Shown in pieces: positions 21,251 to 33,409 of a stretch of DNA of 64,000 nucleotides (the stretch's first letter is position 1; every line of letters begins with the position of its first letter). A program made the translations under genes and the position numbers. The notes under the pieces were generated by a model. The model was given only the letters and a program-made list of their open reading frames with translations. It searched no databases and was not told where the DNA came from. Source of the DNA: Neovahlkampfia damariscottae (taxonomy: Eukaryota; Heterolobosea; Selenaionea; Neovahlkampfiida; Neovahlkampfiidae); the NCBI GenBank assembly GCA_016618085.1, contig JABLTG010000070.1, positions 1 through 64,000 of the forward strand. The letters are read 5' to 3'.

Positions 21251-22144
21251 TTAATTTTCTTTATTTTCTAATTTTTCTTTTGCGTGAGCAACAAATGGTG
21301 AAAAAATATTTAAACCACCACAAACAAATTCATACCTGTATTCATTTATATCATAGTAAAGAAATTGTAGGTAACCTAATCTCACAGAACATGCTAAAAA
21401 ATAGAAAATGTTAAAAAAAATTTTTTTTTTCTTACTTAAGGCTGAGAACAGATGCCACATGGAATGAAGTTTTAAAGCTTCAACATGATGACAAAATTTA
21501 TTTTCTATTGTCCAGACAAATACACCTGCATAAAATAAAAAAACGTGAAAAAAAGTGAAAAATTTAACAGGGATAGTTGTAGATTTTACTTTACAGTTCC
21601 AGTAAATTTCAAAAATAAGTGAAATTTGACATAAAATATACCAAGTGTCAAAAAAAAATTGAGGATTATCAGGGTTGATACTAATCATATAATAAGTGAT
21701 TAAAGCTCCTATAATCGTTAATAAACTGGCAACAGGTAATTTCCATTTTGATGATTTATTTTTCACGAAAATTAAAAAGTAATTGAAAATTAATATAGCA
21801 TATAACATTGGTAATTCATCAACTAATTGTCCAAACTTTGTTAAAGTGGCATGGAACGTGAAAGAACCTAACGAAACAGCTAAAACACAAAAGTAAATTA
21901 TTTGAAGTGGAACAGGTGGATTTTTTGAACTTTGAGCCAATTTGTTATATCCATATAAAGCAACTATTGTGTAAAAAATATTTGTTATTGAATTATAAGT
22001 TTCAGCAATATATTGAGAATGTTGATAATTTTGTTCACACCAGTCTACACTTGCTGTAGCATTGCCCCAATATCCTACTATTACATTAATTTTATATTTC
22101 TTACAGGCACTTTCTAATTGTTTCCCAAAATTAAAAGTGGTCAT
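21251..22144 (-). CDS. Alkaline ceramidase
   Basis: Integral-membrane hydrolase that splits ceramide to sphingosine and fatty acid. Two exons (22144-21436, 21393-21251; 42-nt intron) give 283 residues. Family motifs: VDWCEQNYQHSQYIAETYNS near the N-terminus, SFTFHATLT, QLVDELPMLYA, and LHSMWHLFSAL, which supply the conserved Ser/Asp/His set. Seven hydrophobic segments are visible. A GT...AG-like stretch inside exon 1 (around PVKFFTFFHVFLFYAG) was kept as coding because removing it breaks the frame. Pairs metabolically with ceramide synthase at 10521-11730. ATTGG at 22179-22183. Confidence 0.93.
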   Translation of the reverse strand: MTTFNFGKQLESACKKYKINVIVGYWGNATASVDWCEQNYQHSQYIAETYNSITNIFYTIVALYGYNKLAQSSKNPPVPLQIIYFCVLAVSLGSFTFHATLTKFGQLVDELPMLYAILIFNYFLIFVKNKSSKWKLPVASLLTIIGALITYYMISINPDNPQFFFDTWYILCQISLIFEIYWNCKVKSTTIPVKFFTFFHVFLFYAGVFVWTIENKFCHHVEALKLHSMWHLFSALSKKKKIFFNIFYFLACSVRLGYLQFLYYDINEYRYEFVCGGLNIFSPFVAHAKEKLENKEN

Positions 22145-22212
22145 TTATTTGGAGTGTGAAAAAAATGAATGTGATTTGATTGGATACCACTGGACAAATG
22201 AAGAAACTTCTG

Positions 22213-22301
22213 TTAACATTGCTGTAAAATATTGGGTAAAAGAGATGAAAAATTAAGTCCATTAATGTTAGCATGTAAAAATAAATTGGATATTGAATGA
22301 G
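22213..22301 (+). pseudogene. Inverted relic of the ankyrin-repeat gene
   Basis: Plus-strand bases 22247-22298 are a perfect 52-nt reverse-complement match to 23304-23355 inside the PH/ankyrin gene. The reading frame is shared, giving EKLSPLMLACKNKLDIE then a TGA stop. Weaker similarity in frame (KI followed by six residues, then EKLSP) extends upstream to about 22213. The fragment lies 190 nt beyond the 3' end of the intact gene and points the other way. The rest of the 22145-22487 gap holds only the ATTGG of the ceramidase gene. Confidence 0.85.
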
Positions 22302-22487
22302 TTGTAATTCTTTGAAAAGAAAAAAATACATCAGTCAGCCAAGAGAATCTATGTCATCAGTATCAGACAGTACGAATATTTTGAACTTAAATTTCTGCTA
22401 TCATCATAGTACCTTTTCACTAGAAATCGAAATAACTTTGAAGGAAAATTTTTTTTAAAAAAATTCATTTTGGTTTTTGGAAAAAAT

Positions 22488-24877
22488 TTATTCTTCTTTT
22501 TTTTCTTCAGTGTCAAATTCAATGAGAGCTCTTGGAGATTTTGATACCATTTTATCTAATACATCTAAAAGTTCAACTTGACCAGTTTGAACAGCTAATT
22601 GAAGAGCAACACCATCAGAAGCAGCTCCTTTGTCTTGTAAAAATTTAACTACTTCAATTTGCATTCTTTTAAGAGCGAAATGAACAGGTGTTGATTTAGT
22701 AACAGTAGTAACAGCATTAACATCCATTCCTGCGTCTAATAATAATTTGATAATTTCCAGATGACCATAACCACAAGCAAGATGTAATGGATTTACACCT
22801 TTATCACCTGAAATTTGAATAGTTGTTGATAAATCACATTTCTTTTCAATCAATAATTGAGTAATTTCTTTTTTTCCATTAAGAGCAGCCAAATGAATTG
22901 CACGCATTTGACCATCAATATTACATTGATTAACAATAGAATCACCTAAAAGTTCAACACTTTTTTCAAGAAGATATTCAACTAAAAATGGATTTCCACT
23001 GATAACAGCACAATGTAATGGTGGATATGAATCTGTAATAAAATCTTCTTCTCCTGAACCTCTGATATCTAAACCTAACTCTTCAATTAAATATTTTGTC
23101 ATTTCAAAAGAACCACTTAAACAAGCAGCTGAAACAACAGTTTGTTTTTTTTCAGTTGTATTTTTAATATCTAAACCTTTTGAAACAAATTCTTTAAATA
23201 AATCAATGTTATTGGTTGATGCAGCAAAATGAAGTAAATTTGATCCATCACCAGCAAGTACATTAACATCAACATCTTTGTTTGAAAGTAAGAATTTGAT
23301 AGTTTCAATATCCAATTTATTTTTACATGCTAACATTAATGGACTTAATTTTTCAGGTTCAGTAACTATTTTGCAATCAGCACCAACATCAATTAAAATT
23401 TTAATCAATTCTGGTTGATTCTTCATAATAGCTAAATGTAAAGGTGTATAAGAATGAATTTCATTTGGATGTCCAGGAGTTGAAATTTCTTTTTCAATTG
23501 GAGCATTAACATTAACTTTATAATTATCAATTAATACTTTAACAAGTTCTAATGATCCTTGTTCAATGGCACCTGCAATTAAAGAACATTTGGCAATTTT
23601 AGCTTCAGGATGTTCCCATTCATAATTTGCATTCTCTTCATGTTGATCAATGATTTCTTTAATTTTGTTAATTTCATTCAATTCAATCAAAAGAGGAATA
23701 TAATGTTTGGCATTATCTCTTTTTGCATCAATATTTGGATCATGTTTTAATAACATTAAAGTTACTTCTTTATCTTTTTTTTGTGCACTAATATCAATTG
23801 GTGTATTTCCTTCAGAATCTAAAACATGAACATCTGCTTGTAATTTTAATAATGATCTTAATGTTGTCATTTCTCTAAATTTAACAACGTGATGAAGTGG
23901 TGTTGCAACATTAGGTACTAAATTAATATCCGCTTTTCCATCAAAAATTAATTTTGTAACATATTTCCATGATTCTTGTTCACACGCTAAAAGTAAAGCT
24001 GTTTTGTTATTTTTATCTTTGATATTAACATTTGAGTGTAAATCAAGTAACATTCCACTAATTTCATCTTGTGTATCTTTATTTCTCAACATATGGTTTA
24101 ATACATGTAAAGGTGTTTCTCCTCTTGAGTCTTGTATATCAAGATCTGGTTTTGATTTTTTATTATCTAAAACTTTTCTGATTAAATCTTTTTCACCTAA
24201 ATGAACAGCAATATGAAACATTGTTGAACCATGAGGATATCCATAAATTAAAGTTGTTCCATCTTCATCTTTTGATATATCTTTTTCGTCATACTTTGGA
24301 TGTGTTTCGAAACCCTGTGTGGTCGTTATTTTTTTTTTGAATTACCATTTCTTTTAATTCTTTGTCTTCTTCTGATTCAATAGATGGATCTTTAACAATA
24401 GCATCAATGTTTACAAGTGCGTTTGAAATAAGACGATAAGTTTCTCTTGCATCACCAGCGTTTAAAAGTTTCATCTCTTCATTTGTGAGGTATTTACGTC
24501 CAGCTTGATATATTTCAATTAATTCTTCAATTTGGTTTGCCCATGAATCATAATCATCTTCATTATCAGCACCAAAATGTTCTTCCACTGCAAAGTGTCT
24601 CATGTGTCCAACAAATTTAATTTTATGAAGTTCATCAACTTTATCAAGCTGTGTATTTTTATCAATTAAAACTTGATAAACTGGTTCATCTTTTTTTGCT
24701 TCATAATTCTACAAAAAAAATTTAAAAAAAAAAAAAAAAAACTTTTTGGTCTTTGTAGAAAGAAAGTTTTGATTTTGTCAAGACTGCGTATCTCTTTGAT
24801 GTCCAACTTTCAAAAATTCCTTTTTTACTTTTGATGTGAATGAGTTCACCTTCTTTCAAAACAACGTCTGTGGACAT
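22488..24877 (-). CDS. PH domain and ankyrin-repeat protein
   Basis: Exons 24877-24743, 24708-24346 and 24314-22488 (introns 34 and 31 nt) give 774 residues. The first about 110 residues form a PH domain (KEGELIHIKSKKGIFESW, then KRYAVLTKSKLSFY and a final DDYDSWANQIEELIE). From about residue 180 onward there are about fifteen ankyrin repeats with TPLH and LLL motifs, for example GETPLHVLNHML and GVNPLHLACGYGHLEIIKLLL. It is probably a membrane-recruited scaffold; partners unknown. An inverted relic of one repeat lies downstream at 22213-22301. Confidence 0.9.
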
Positions 24878-24884
24878 GATTTTT

Positions 24885-24889
24885 ATTGG
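24885..24889 (-). promoter_or_regulatory. CCAAT box 8 nt from the start of the PH/ankyrin gene
   Basis: ATTGG on the plus strand, reading CCAAT toward the gene, only 8 nt from the ATG at 24877. Such proximity implies a very short or absent 5' UTR, or initiation at a variable site. Confidence 0.4.
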
Positions 24890-24945
24890 TTGAAAAAAAA
24901 AAAAAAAAATATCGCAATTTTATCAAATTAAAAATCAAATAAAAT

Positions 24946-25735
24946 TTATTCCAAATTGAACCATTTTCTACAATTTTGGAACACTGGAAATCCACAAACA
25001 AACCAAATAATAGCGATAACAATAATCTAAAAATTAAAAAAAAAAAAAAAAAAAGTTCTTACGAAAATAATAATAATTAAAATAATAATAAGTTTAACAT
25101 TCTTCCAAAACATTGCATTTTTTACGCTTTTACTTTTTACTCTAAAGTCTGATGATACGTTACTTAATTCTTCTGTTTGAACGACAAGACTATCAATTTG
25201 ATTTCCACGCTCAAGAACTTTATCAATATTTGAAATCATAATTCCTTTAACTTCATCAATTTGTCCTTTTACTTTTGTGATATTATCACTTTGAGCAGCA
25301 TTTGAAAAGTATTCCTTTTTAAAAATTATAAAAAAACAAAAAATATATTACTTGTTGTTTGCGGAGGATTTTTTTGAATTCTGAATTTAAACTCATTGAA
25401 AGTGCTTGAGAAGCTCTTGATCCAAAAGTTTGAGTAAAACGGTTTTCAATATCTTCAAGGAATCTAAAAGGAATTCTATTACCAAATTCACTATCTGCCA
25501 TGCATAAATAAGTGAAACCACCCTCAACTAATATATGAAACATATAACTTTCAATTTTTTTTTAATTTTTTTTTTTTTGAAAATCTTACTCTTCATATTT
25601 ATAACTGACTTTTGTATTTTGGCTTGGCATTTTTTCAAGAATTTGTTTTGAAATTGTTTGAAAGTTTCCTTTTTTTTCAGTGTATTCTGCTAAAACAACT
25701 TGACCTCTTGCAACAAGTGAGTAAACGATGCTCAT
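24946..25735 (-). CDS. VAMP7: VAMP7-type longin R-SNARE
   Basis: Late-endosome/lysosome fusion SNARE. Four exons (25735-25590, 25547-25352, 25314-25063, 25026-24946), introns 36-42 nt, give 224 residues, like animal and plant VAMP7. Order: longin domain (MSIVYSLVARGQVVLAEY to about 120), SNARE coiled coil with zero-layer Arg in VLERGNQIDSL, a membrane helix rich in Ile, and a short lumenal end with VCGFP similar to VAMP7 tails. The second exon has FTYLCMADSEFGNRIPFRFL, characteristic of longin domains. CCAAT about 18 nt upstream. Confidence 0.95.
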
Positions 25736-26437
25736 TTTGATGTTGAACCTTATGAACCAATAGAATTTTTTGGAAAGTTAAATCAAAAATCTTATTTTAC
25801 TTTTCTGTATGTTGAAAGAAATAGTTTTATTTTTTTCGTGTTTTATTCTTGGTATTTTTTTGTGGTCAAAAAGATTGAAAAAGATCAAAATGTAAAAACT
25901 GATGTCATGAATTTATTTTCATCAAATTCATAAGTAGTTCGAATTCAAACGAAAACTTGAAGATTAAGAACTTGGTTACGAAAGAAACTGAACTGAGATC
26001 AATGGGGTTGAAATAATAAGTGTGAAATAATTTTTTTGTTTATTGCAGACAGCACAAGGCTATCCTCTTCCATAAATTATGATGCTCAGACTCTGCACGA
26101 AGGCTAGAGTTGATACACAAACTCATGAACGGAGTGCAATGTCATGTTGTTTGTATAAAAGTGTGAGATGGTTGATCCAAACACTCTTCATCAAGGTAAG
26201 TGATATTCTCAAAGTTTTTATCAAATTTATTGACTTTGAGAGACACAAATTAAAAAAAAAATTTGGTTCATCAAATCTAAAGTAAGTTGAATTGAAGTAC
26301 CTGTTTCATTGGATAAATAACCAGTTTAAGGTGAATGCATTGAAGAGGGTGGTTGTTCTCTTTCTTTGAATAATTCGAAGATTCCAAACAGTTTCATTGG
26401 ATCACCACCTCAACTCAAAAAAAAATTCGAATCAAGC
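25736..26437. other. Long intergenic region with one exon-like, less AT-rich patch
   Basis: About 700 nt. 26041-26195 is noticeably less AT-rich and opens with ATGATG at 26079, running 39 codons (MMLRLCTKARVD onward) to a strong GTAAGTG donor near 26196. It could be a first exon of the following gene through an acceptor near 26350, or a non-coding RNA. Neither is established. The remainder shows nothing. Confidence 0.3.
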
Positions 26438-26911
26438 ATGGTATTAACTGAACCTACTGATCAAAATTATCCTCAATTAAACAATCAACAACAATATACT
26501 CAACAAGCTTTTAATCAAGGATACCAACAAACACAAGGATATCAACAACAAAATTTCAATCAAGGTTATGTACAACAACAACCTTACCAACAAAATTATC
26601 CACAATCAGGAGATGTATACCAACAAAAATATCCAGTATCAACAAATGACAACAGTGATACTGTCATGGCATTAATTATGTATTTTTTTTTTTTTTTTTT
26701 TTTGACAAATTTTAGATGTATTATTGGATGGTTTGTTTGTTTTCCAATTTTAATCGTGAATTTGAAATTTATTTCATCCAATGATTCTACAGCTAGATTA
26801 TTGGGATACCTCTCTGGATTTGCTCTTGTAGCAATTTGCTGTTGCACTGTTTTGTCTTTTGTTCCATTGTTTATCGTTATGGCTATAAGATTATTCGCTT
26901 TCACCAAATAA
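26438..26911 (+). CDS. Gln/Tyr-rich protein with two membrane helices
   Basis: Exons 26438-26679 and 26716-26911 (36-nt poly-T intron) give 145 residues. The N-terminal 70 residues are Gln/Tyr/Asn-rich with repeats like NQGYQQTQGYQQQNF, a low-complexity prion-like composition. Two hydrophobic segments follow (IICIIGWFVCFPILIVNLKF and the ICCC-containing segment to VMAIRLF). The open frame continues upstream of this ATG without another ATG to a stop, so a missing first exon is possible. No family recognised; a small membrane protein with a sticky cytosolic tail is the most that can be said. Confidence 0.6.
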   Translation: MVLTEPTDQNYPQLNNQQQYTQQAFNQGYQQTQGYQQQNFNQGYVQQQPYQQNYPQSGDVYQQKYPVSTNDNSDTVMALIMYFFFFFFLTNFRCIIGWFVCFPILIVNLKFISSNDSTARLLGYLSGFALVAICCCTVLSFVPLFIVMAIRLFAFTK

Positions 26912-26950
26912 TCAACATTTGAATAAAAAATTAATGATATTTTATTATGA

Positions 26951-29900
26951 TTATTGAATTGTTTCTGGTGAAACTGAAATCAAATTTTCTTCAACTTCTG
27001 CTTCTACAATTTTGTTGTGATTCAATTCTTTTTCAAATTCCTCTTCTTGTATTTCGCATTTGATCACTACATTTGATGAATTTGTTAAGGATTGTGCTTC
27101 AGAAGCATCAATCATTTTTTCTTCAGAATCGATTTTCATTTCTTCAAGTTCAATATTTTGTTGTGTACTTTGGATTTGTTTAGTTGATTTTTTGAAAATT
27201 TCTTTTTTTATTTTCAATTCTGTTGTTGTTGGTTTTACATATTCAATTGTTTGATCATTGGATGATTTCAAAATTTTATAATATAATTCCCAAGAAAAGT
27301 TCCTGAGAATCGCTTTATAAAGAAAATCTTTGATCAATGCAGTTGTAACTGTTAAAAGTACAGCCAACCAAAAAATTGGTTCAAAAAGAGGCCAAAATAT
27401 ATCTAAACCACCTCTCCATTGAGGATTGTCATAAATTCTTTGTAAATTTCCATAAACAAATAAAAATCCATTCCATGAACATGTACAAAATAGAATTGAA
27501 AGAAAATTATACAAACTCCAAGATCTTCAAAATGATTAAAAAATTTCATCAAATTTTTACCCTGTTTCCATTAAACTTTTGATAGTCACTGTAGTCCAAA
27601 CACAGTAATAGATTGTAATACCAACAAATAAGGCATCATCTCTTTTCTGAAATATATAAATTGGTATGAAAAAACAAATAGCTGCATGATAGAATGCATT
27701 CAAAACAGATCCTAAAAATGTCCAAAAATTAAAAAATCTTCTTGTGTGTCCTTGACGATATAATATTGGATATTTCAAACAAGTCTCATCACTTAAATCT
27801 TGATCAAATACACCAATTGCAAATATAGGTAATGAAGTAAACCAAGTATTGTAAAACGCAATAGCCCATTTTTCAAGTAAAGTAGTACCACTAAATTTCA
27901 CATAATATGCATAATACATTGAAGTTAAAAAAATGACCATATTTTTATAAAAATTGTACAACATGACTTTTGCATTTCTTCTATAGGCCCAATGTCTTGA
28001 AAATATTAGTTTTTTATTTTGTTGTTTTACCCATGTACTAAAAGTAGTCTTTTGAGATGTTTGAATTGTGGTATGGCAAAATCTGATGCATTTGCTGCTT
28101 GTCTTCCTTCATTTCCAATAATTCCAATTCCTACATTTGCTGATTGAATCATTGAGACATCATTTCCACCGTCACCTATTGCTAATGAAACTACCCCACT
28201 ACTCATTTTTTTTTTCATCAATTTTACAATATCTCCCTTTTGTTTTGGTGAAACTCTGCAAAAAATACATGTTTGAGATTTGATTGCAATTTTAACAAAT
28301 TCTGAAGTCAAATTACTGTCTTTCATCAAAGTAGCCAATGCAATCTTTCCTTCCATTAAAATTGAGAATTGATCTTTCTCATATTGTTTCATTTCATTCA
28401 AGATTTGAGAAATTTTTTCAATGGAATTTGCATTTTGATCAGTAAATCTAAACCTCTTTATATCATCATGAAGTAAAGAACATGCTTCAGAGATATTCTC
28501 AGCAGTATCAAGTTTATCTCCAGTCAACATCCAAATCTTGATTCCTGCTTCTTTGAAACTATTCAAACAATCTGTTGTTCCATCTTGAATTTTATCTTCT
28601 AAAGCTGAAACTCCGAGTAATTTAATATCTTTTTCAAAATTAGCATAAGCTATTGCTAATAATTCTTCTTTTCTGTTTGGCTCAATTTCTTGTCTTGCAT
28701 CATGTAATATTTTATGATTTTCTTCAAAATTTTCTTTGATCTCTTTCATTCCTATCATTAAATTTCTTAGTCCTTCAACACCAAAATCGTTTAAATGTTC
28801 ATTAGTTGTTTCAAGAATATCACAACTTTTTTCAAGCAATGGAGTAATAGCAGAATCTGCTCCTTTGATAAAAAGAAATATTTTTTCGTTTTTATCCTTT
28901 ACAATAATTGACATTCTTTTTCTTTCACTGGTGAAATCTAAAGTATCCAAGATTTCAAATTCTTCTTCATTTCCATCTATTTTTAAAGTCATTTTATCCA
29001 ATGAACGGTCCTGAATGAATGTTAATTAAAAATGATTGGTTTTTACGATAAATTCGAATCCAAGGTGTTTTGATGCTATTACTAAAGCTTCTTCATCAGG
29101 AGAAGCTGCAGAATATTTTCCAGGCTCTTCAACAATAACTGATTGACATATTGCATTTGCAAGAAAGAAATTATAGATACTCTCTTTTTCTGATGAGTTT
29201 TTCCATTTTAAATCATTAATTTTTGAATCATGAAATACAAATTCAGTTTCTTCTTCCTTTGATCTTTCAATAACATCTCCTTTTCTTTCAGCATTTGATC
29301 TAGATACTTCACTAAAACCTGTTCCGTATCTTGAGTTTTAGTTTTTGATTTTTTTTGAACTTACTTGATGCCATTGATGGAACATTTCAAAAATTTCATT
29401 TCATTTTTTGTAAGTGTTCCAGTTTTATCAGAAAAAATAATATTCACCATTCCTAAATCATCAATAATTGTGGCTGTATTTGCTATTGAATTGATATCTC
29501 TTTTTTCATCATACATTTTCATATCCCAATTTATTAAATATGACTCAACCACTTTTGTTACTTCACTTGTTACATACAACATAATTGGAACCAATTTTGA
29601 GAATAAGATAAAATTACTCCAAAACAGAAAAAAACTATCAAATAAGATATTCCCAGGTTGTAAATCTTCATTTGAGAAATGTTGATACCAGTCTGCAAAT
29701 ATTGTATTGTACAACCAAATATTTTTAGCAATAACCAAAGTTATACATAACAATAGATGAAAAATGAAATTTGAATACATATATCTGTTGACAAATTCTC
29801 CAAGTAAACTCTTTTTGATTGGTGTCGTTCTCATGTTCTTCATCAATTTTGTATAATATCCTGAGTATATTGAGAGTCCAATGATGTAATCTGTATTTCT

Positions 29901-30801
29901 CAATGAAGATCCCTGTCAAATGTCAAAAACTAATTTCTAAAATTACTCTTAAAAGTAAATTTTCAACGCCCAAAGCTGTTTTTTCACCATTGTATTCCAA
30001 TACACCTGTAAAATTATGTAATTCACTATTTGATCCGTCACATTTTACTGATGCATTAAATTTATGATACTCCAATACTTCTTCAGATTTGAACAAATTT
30101 TGTGGAATTTTTTTTATTTTCAAATCAGTTTCACTTGACATGAGTTAATATTTCTGTTAATTTACCCATCTAATCCTGATGTTTCAACAAAACATGAACC
30201 CATTTTTTTATTTGATGTTTCTAACATGATCAAATCACAAGGTATTTTTTCTTTATTTGAGATTTTTAGAAGATCTCCTGTTTTTATATTTTTCCATGCA
30301 ATCTTTTGAAAATCACCTTTTTTAAAAATCATTGATTTTTGATTATTGGTTGCTCGGTTTTTTAAATATCTAAAGAAATCTTCCAAAAGATCTTTAATCA
30401 TTTGAACTAGTGATGATGATAAATATTTTGGATATTGTCTTACTTGCCATGACAGAAACAAGTCCGATCATTGTTCCAACAGATCCTATTGGACTTTATG
30501 GTTTTAATTGTTTTTGTTTTTTTTACCTTAAATCTGGAATCAGAGTGAGAATAGCAACAAACAAGAAGTATATATTTGCGTTTCTGTAGTAAAATTGTTC
30601 AAATAAATTCAAAAAGATAAAATTCCACCATCTGTACTTTGTAGTAATAATTTTGTTATATTCTGTTTTTTTTTTTGTGTCTCTGTACAATGTGGAAGGT
30701 TCTTCCGAATTAAAATTGATGGTTCTTTCTTTCTCTGGCGGAAATAAATATCCAAAAATCACGTTCTTTAACTTTCCTACCTGAATTGAAAGTTTTGACA
30801 T
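26951..30801 (-). CDS. P4-type ATPase (phospholipid flippase)
   Basis: Moves aminophospholipids or lysolipids to the cytosolic leaflet, usually with a CDC50 partner. Nine exons (30801-30527, 30493-30444, 30406-30166, 30133-29947, 29912-29365, 29329-29047, 29010-28031, 27995-27561, 27524-26951), introns 32-37 nt, give 1190 residues. Motifs: TSGLDGETDLK, DKTGTLTKNEMKF (phosphorylated Asp near residue 413), SPDEEALV, KGADSAI, MLTGDKLDTA and AIGDGGNDVSMI. The membrane helices are at the expected positions. A Glu/Lys-rich C-tail of about 110 residues may be regulatory. No CDC50 gene is in the window. Confidence 0.96.
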
Positions 30802-30924
30802 GAAAACAAGTTGATTGGTCAAGTAAAAATGAACCAAACATAAATTTCCCGATGGTCAAATTGATGTGTGGAAATGGACAAAAAAAAAATTGAAGTGATT
30901 TTGATCATAATTAAATAAAAAAAT

Positions 30925-33182
30925 TTATTCCCATTTTGTCAATCCAATAACAACTTTTTTCATTACGTCATTGATTTGATCCATAGCAGTAAGAACAGAG
31001 TTGAAGTTTTTAGCACGAATCGCATCCATTAAACCTGGGAAAACTTCAAATCCGTATCCAGTTTCCATATTTGGAGCACAAATAATGTGTTTATACCATT
31101 GTCTTCCAGCTAAACCTGTTGGAAGAGTCATAGTTCTTTCAACACTCATCAATCTGTCATTTAATGAACGAACATTAATTTCATAATTTCTAGCTTGACG
31201 TCCTGAATTAGTTAATTGAACAGCTTCTGACATTGTTTTTTCTGAAATAGATTTAACTGATCTAAGAATAGCAGCAGTTGTTTGAAGTTCTGTGTTGAAT
31301 GTTTTTCTATCAGCAGCACTTAAACTAGAGTTATAAGCTGTAACAACTTCATTTGTATAAAGTGATTCAAAATATCCGTTTAATGATTTGTGTTGTTCAT
31401 TTAAGTCAAATGGTAAAACATCATCACCAACTAATCTAATTGCAACTAAACCCCAAATTTTAGCAGATGTTGAAGCAATTTCGAAATCTTTATCTACAAG
31501 TTTATAGTAAAATTCAGTTTCATAAAGACTATGGTAAACACCAGGAGCTCCAATTTTTGAATTTTTGAATCCCATTGAAATTGTTGAAACACCTAAATGA
31601 TGGAAGAATGGAGAGTCATCTGATCCTGATCCAACATAGTTTGGTGTTGTTTTCCATGCTTGAGCTAATGTTGTTTTGTTTACACCATAGTCAATATCTT
31701 GAGCTTCTTCTCTGATGAGGTTAATAAGTGATGGTGAAGCACCAACAACAAATTCATCTCCGTTATTGTTGTCAACATTTAAATAAGCAACTAATTGTTT
31801 TTTTAATAATTCTCCGTATTGTTCAGCATATTCTGTTGATCCGATTAAACCATGTTCTTCTCCATCCCATGAAGCAAAAACTAATGTTCTTCTTGGTTTC
31901 CAGTTGTTTTGTAATAATTTAGAAACTGATCTTACAACTTCCATCATAGCAATTGTACCTGAATGTGGATCAACACTACCGTAAATCCAAGCATCTCTGT
32001 GGTTTCCAATCATAACCATACGATCTTCTTCAACTGATCCTTTGATGATACCAAAAACGTTTTCAATCATTTTAAGACTTTCAGTATTTTGAACGTTCAT
32101 TTCAAATTTAAGAGCATTAGCGTTTGAACCAAATTTATATGTAACACCTGGAAGAGCACCTTTCCATGATTCTGGAACATCAGCACCATTTAATTCTTTC
32201 ATGAATTCACCAGCATCTTTTGCGTTGATTGGTTGAACTAATGTTGATTGTGGAAGATTTTTAGCGTCTTTTCTTGCAATTCTTTCACGTGTACCTGGAG
32301 TTGATGGTCCATTTGGTGTTGTTGGATCACCTGGTTGAATATTTAAATATTCAACACTTCCTCTTTGGATACTTGTGTCTGGTCTATAAACACCATTTGG
32401 ATAAACTTCTCCTTTTGTAAAACCATCATCAGCAGGATCTGAATAAAGAATAACACCTGCTACTCCTTCAGCTTCAGCATTTTGAACTTTAAGTCCACGG
32501 AAGATTTTTCCGTAACGAATAACAACGATAGCACCATTTAAGTTGATTCCTGTTTGAGCTTTTAAGAGAGTAAAATCTTCTTTTCTTCCATAGTTGACAT
32601 AGTATAAAGCGTTTGAACTTGCAGTACCTGATGGACTATAAGCGTTGAAAGCATTAGCCATAACATCTTTAATTGAAGTTTGACCATCTTCTGGAACTTC
32701 AGGTTCAAGAACAACAGCTGTATATTTTGTTGTTGCTCCATCAACAATTTTCAATGATGTAGCAGCAGTTGGATGTGAAACTAAAACTTCATATCTGTCT
32801 TTGAAGATATGAACATTATCACCTAATAATTTTTTCATTTCATCACCAATTTGTGTTCCAAGGTTAAGAGATCCATTTGTTCCAGCCCTTTTTAATTTTT
32901 AACACAAAAAAAAACTTACATGTGTGGAACTGAAGTATAGGATTTTAAATTTGCTCTTGCTTTATCTTTTGAGATACTGTTTACGAAAATTGATTTCAAT
33001 CTTGAATCTAAACCGACACCTTGTCCACCACCAAAAAAGTATGTGACACCAAAAATTAAAGCACATAAAACTAAAACTGACAATACAAAAATTGAAGTTT
33101 GTTTAATTTCGGAAAACCATGTGATTTGGTTTTCTTGCTCAAACTTTTCTAAATCATCTTTGTTTGTATCTTCTCCACTCAT
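30925..33182 (-). CDS. Glutamate carboxypeptidase II-like peptidase (M28B)
   Basis: Type II membrane zinc peptidase resembling NAALADase/PSMA. Exons 33182-32920 and 32887-30925 (32-nt intron) give 741 residues. A short cytosolic tail is followed by one membrane helix (SIFVLSVLVLCALIFGVTYF), a PA domain, the peptidase core and a dimerisation-like C-terminus. Zinc and catalytic residues are present: HRDAW, DPHSG, WDGEEHG, YLNVDNN and the His of GVYHSLYE. Likely lysosomal or cell-surface dipeptidase; the substrate (for example N-acetyl-aspartyl-glutamate or folate polyglutamate) cannot be told. ATTGG at 33197-33201. Confidence 0.95.
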
Positions 33183-33409
33183 GTTGGCTTATACTGATTG
33201 GTCGTTTTATTTTTTCTACTCCAATCAGATTTAAAAATTTCTTCTAGTTTGTTTTAACCAATCAACTCATTGAAAACTTCAAAATAAAATGCAATTCGAA
33301 TGTTGAAAAAACATTTTTGTTCATTTCCTTCAAAATATCTGTTTCCTTTTTTTTGTAATTTTTTTTAACACAGTCATTGGTCCAATGAAATAATTCAAAA
33401 ACAAAAAGC

